Part shown: one piece after another, positions 5,514-6,277 of the stretch
Position numbering within the stretch: the first letter of the stretch is position 1
Layout of the letters: every line of letters begins with the position of its first letter
Notes under the pieces: model-generated
Seen by the model: only the letters and a program-made list of their open reading frames with translations
Told to the model about the DNA's origin: nothing
Database searches by the model: none
Program-made: the position numbers and the translations under genes
NCBI GenBank assembly: GCA_947458985.1
Contig: CANHBA010000129.1
Span: 1 to 6,277 of the forward strand
Length of the DNA stretch: 6,277 bases
DNA from: Flavobacteriales bacterium
GTDB taxonomy: Bacteria > Bacteroidota > Bacteroidia > Flavobacteriales_D > Crocinitomicaceae
Direction: 5' to 3'

Positions 5514-6277
5514 TACCTAGGCCGTCTACGACGCTGACTTGAATTAGGTCGTGGACGCTTTCCGCCTGAGCGAGAAGGCCCGCGGGATTCAGTAATTGGG
5601 GCGACGTAAGGGATCCCACTTGGTTCTTGGGCACCGGTGATTGTCATAAGTTCGGCGTCATTTGGTTTTACGCCTACGAATTTAGGTGTGACACCAGCGC
5701 GAGAAGTTAATCCTTTAACTGAAGTTTGTTGTTTTGTTGTTGCAAGGACTACTACTCCACCAGCTTCGCCAGCACGTGCTGTACGACCGGAGCGGTGTAG
5801 ATAATCTTTGTGATCTGTTGGTGCATCTACGTGAACAACGAGTGAGATGCCATCGACGTGGATACCGCGGGCGGCGACGTCAGTTGCAACAAGTGCAGCG
5901 TTATCTTGTTCTTTAAATAGTTTGAGCGTGCGAGTACGCACTGCTTGTGACTTTCCACCGTGCAGGGCGCCGACTGGAACGCCCGCTTTTGCGAGGTTGT
6001 CTGCAAGACGATCTGCGCCGCGTTGGGTTTTAACAAAGAGAATTGTTTTTCCGTTGCGTGCTGCAATTTGAGCAGTAATTAAATCTTTATCACCTGGGTG
6101 CATAACAAGAACGTGGTGTTCCATGGTTGAAACCGAAGCACGGTCATTTTGTAATGAGTGTGTCTTTGGGTTCTTAAGGTATGACTTAACGAGTGAGTCG
6201 ACACCACGATCAAGAGTTGCTGAGAAGAGCAGACGCTGTCCGCCCATTTTTCCTTGATCAAGAATCTCTTTTACAAC
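5513..6277 (-). CDS. DEAD-box ATP-dependent RNA helicase, C-terminal part
   Basis: The frame stays open to the right edge, so the first 254 visible residues lack the N-terminus; the start lies outside. The ATG at 6247 is internal, since ten in-frame residues (VVKEILDQGK) precede it and match the helicase fold. Visible motifs, numbered from the window edge, are motif III SAT (19-21), motif IV ILFVKT (79-84), the QxxR helix (Q111, R114), motif V ATDVAARGIHV (131-141) and motif VI HRSGRTARAG (161-170). The Walker A, Q and DEAD motifs should be in the missing half. The last 22 residues are rich in Arg, Pro, Ser and Gly and end QRRRRPR, a basic tail typical of RNA-binding helicases of the RhlE/CsdA/DeaD group. 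Such enzymes unwind short RNA duplexes in ribosome assembly and RNA decay, often in the cold. GC near 50% sets it apart from the glycosyltransferase genes downstream and marks the right flank. Confidence 0.95.
   Translation of the reverse strand, partial: VVKEILDQGKMGGQRLLFSATLDRGVDSLVKSYLKNPKTHSLQNDRASVSTMEHHVLVMHPGDKDLITAQIAARNGKTILFVKTQRGADRLADNLAKAGVPVGALHGGKSQAVRTRTLKLFKEQDNAALVATDVAARGIHVDGISLVVHVDAPTDHKDYLHRSGRTARAGEAGGVVVLATTKQQTSVKGLTSRAGVTPKFVGVKPNDAELMTITGAQEPSGIPYVAPITESRGPSRSGGKRPRPNSSQRRRRPR

Noticed and set aside
5734..6071. Plus-strand open frames opposite the helicase
   Set aside because: Arg/Ala-rich translations created by the complement of helicase codons; the minus strand carries clear motifs III to VI.
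1..6277. CRISPR array, insertion sequence, tRNA, toxin-antitoxin or phage genes
   Set aside because: No repeated spacer structure, transposase or integrase motifs, terminal inverted repeats or cloverleaf were found on either strand.

Overview
The window looks like a piece of a low-GC actinobacterial chromosome, plausibly a freshwater acI-type (Nanopelagicales-like) lineage. The clues are the DEAD-box helicase at the right end, whose C-terminal motifs and basic tail are actinobacterial in style, its roughly 50% GC, and start sites that look leaderless. This assignment is an inference; no rRNA or other marker gene is present.

Layout. Positions 1-207 hold the 3' end of a plus-strand gene of moderate GC, tentatively the C-terminal half of a glyoxalase/VOC-like protein. 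Positions 208-518 are an AT-rich stretch in which I find no gene. Positions 519-5327 form a clearly AT-rich block (about one third GC by eye) of four complete genes: a polytopic membrane protein with GT-C-like topology (minus), a GT-B/GT4-type glycosyltransferase (plus), and two further GT4 glycosyltransferases (minus) that overlap by 8 bases. Positions 5328-5512 are a short intergenic region with a possible terminator, an inverted repeat and a ribosome binding site. Positions 5513-6277 are the C-terminal two-fifths or more of a DEAD-box RNA helicase (minus), cut by the right edge of the window.

How the genes fit together. Three predicted cytoplasmic glycosyltransferases and one multi-span membrane protein suggest a small surface-glycan or glycolipid module. 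The soluble enzymes would extend a glycan on the cytoplasmic face. The membrane protein could transfer a lipid-linked sugar, or act on the product, on the outer face. No flippase, polymerase, nucleotide-sugar gene, transposase or integrase is visible, so the module is either partial or depends on genes elsewhere.

The AT-rich block sits between two genes of higher GC that look like ordinary housekeeping genes. This fits a variable cell-surface island inserted at a core-genome junction. I see nothing that proves a wholly new system. The points most worth a second look are the loss of the usual EX7E glutamates in the plus-strand glycosyltransferase, a Cys-x2-Cys-x2-Cys cluster in the linker of another, the 37-bp divergent promoter gap with apparently leaderless starts, and the uncharacterised membrane protein.
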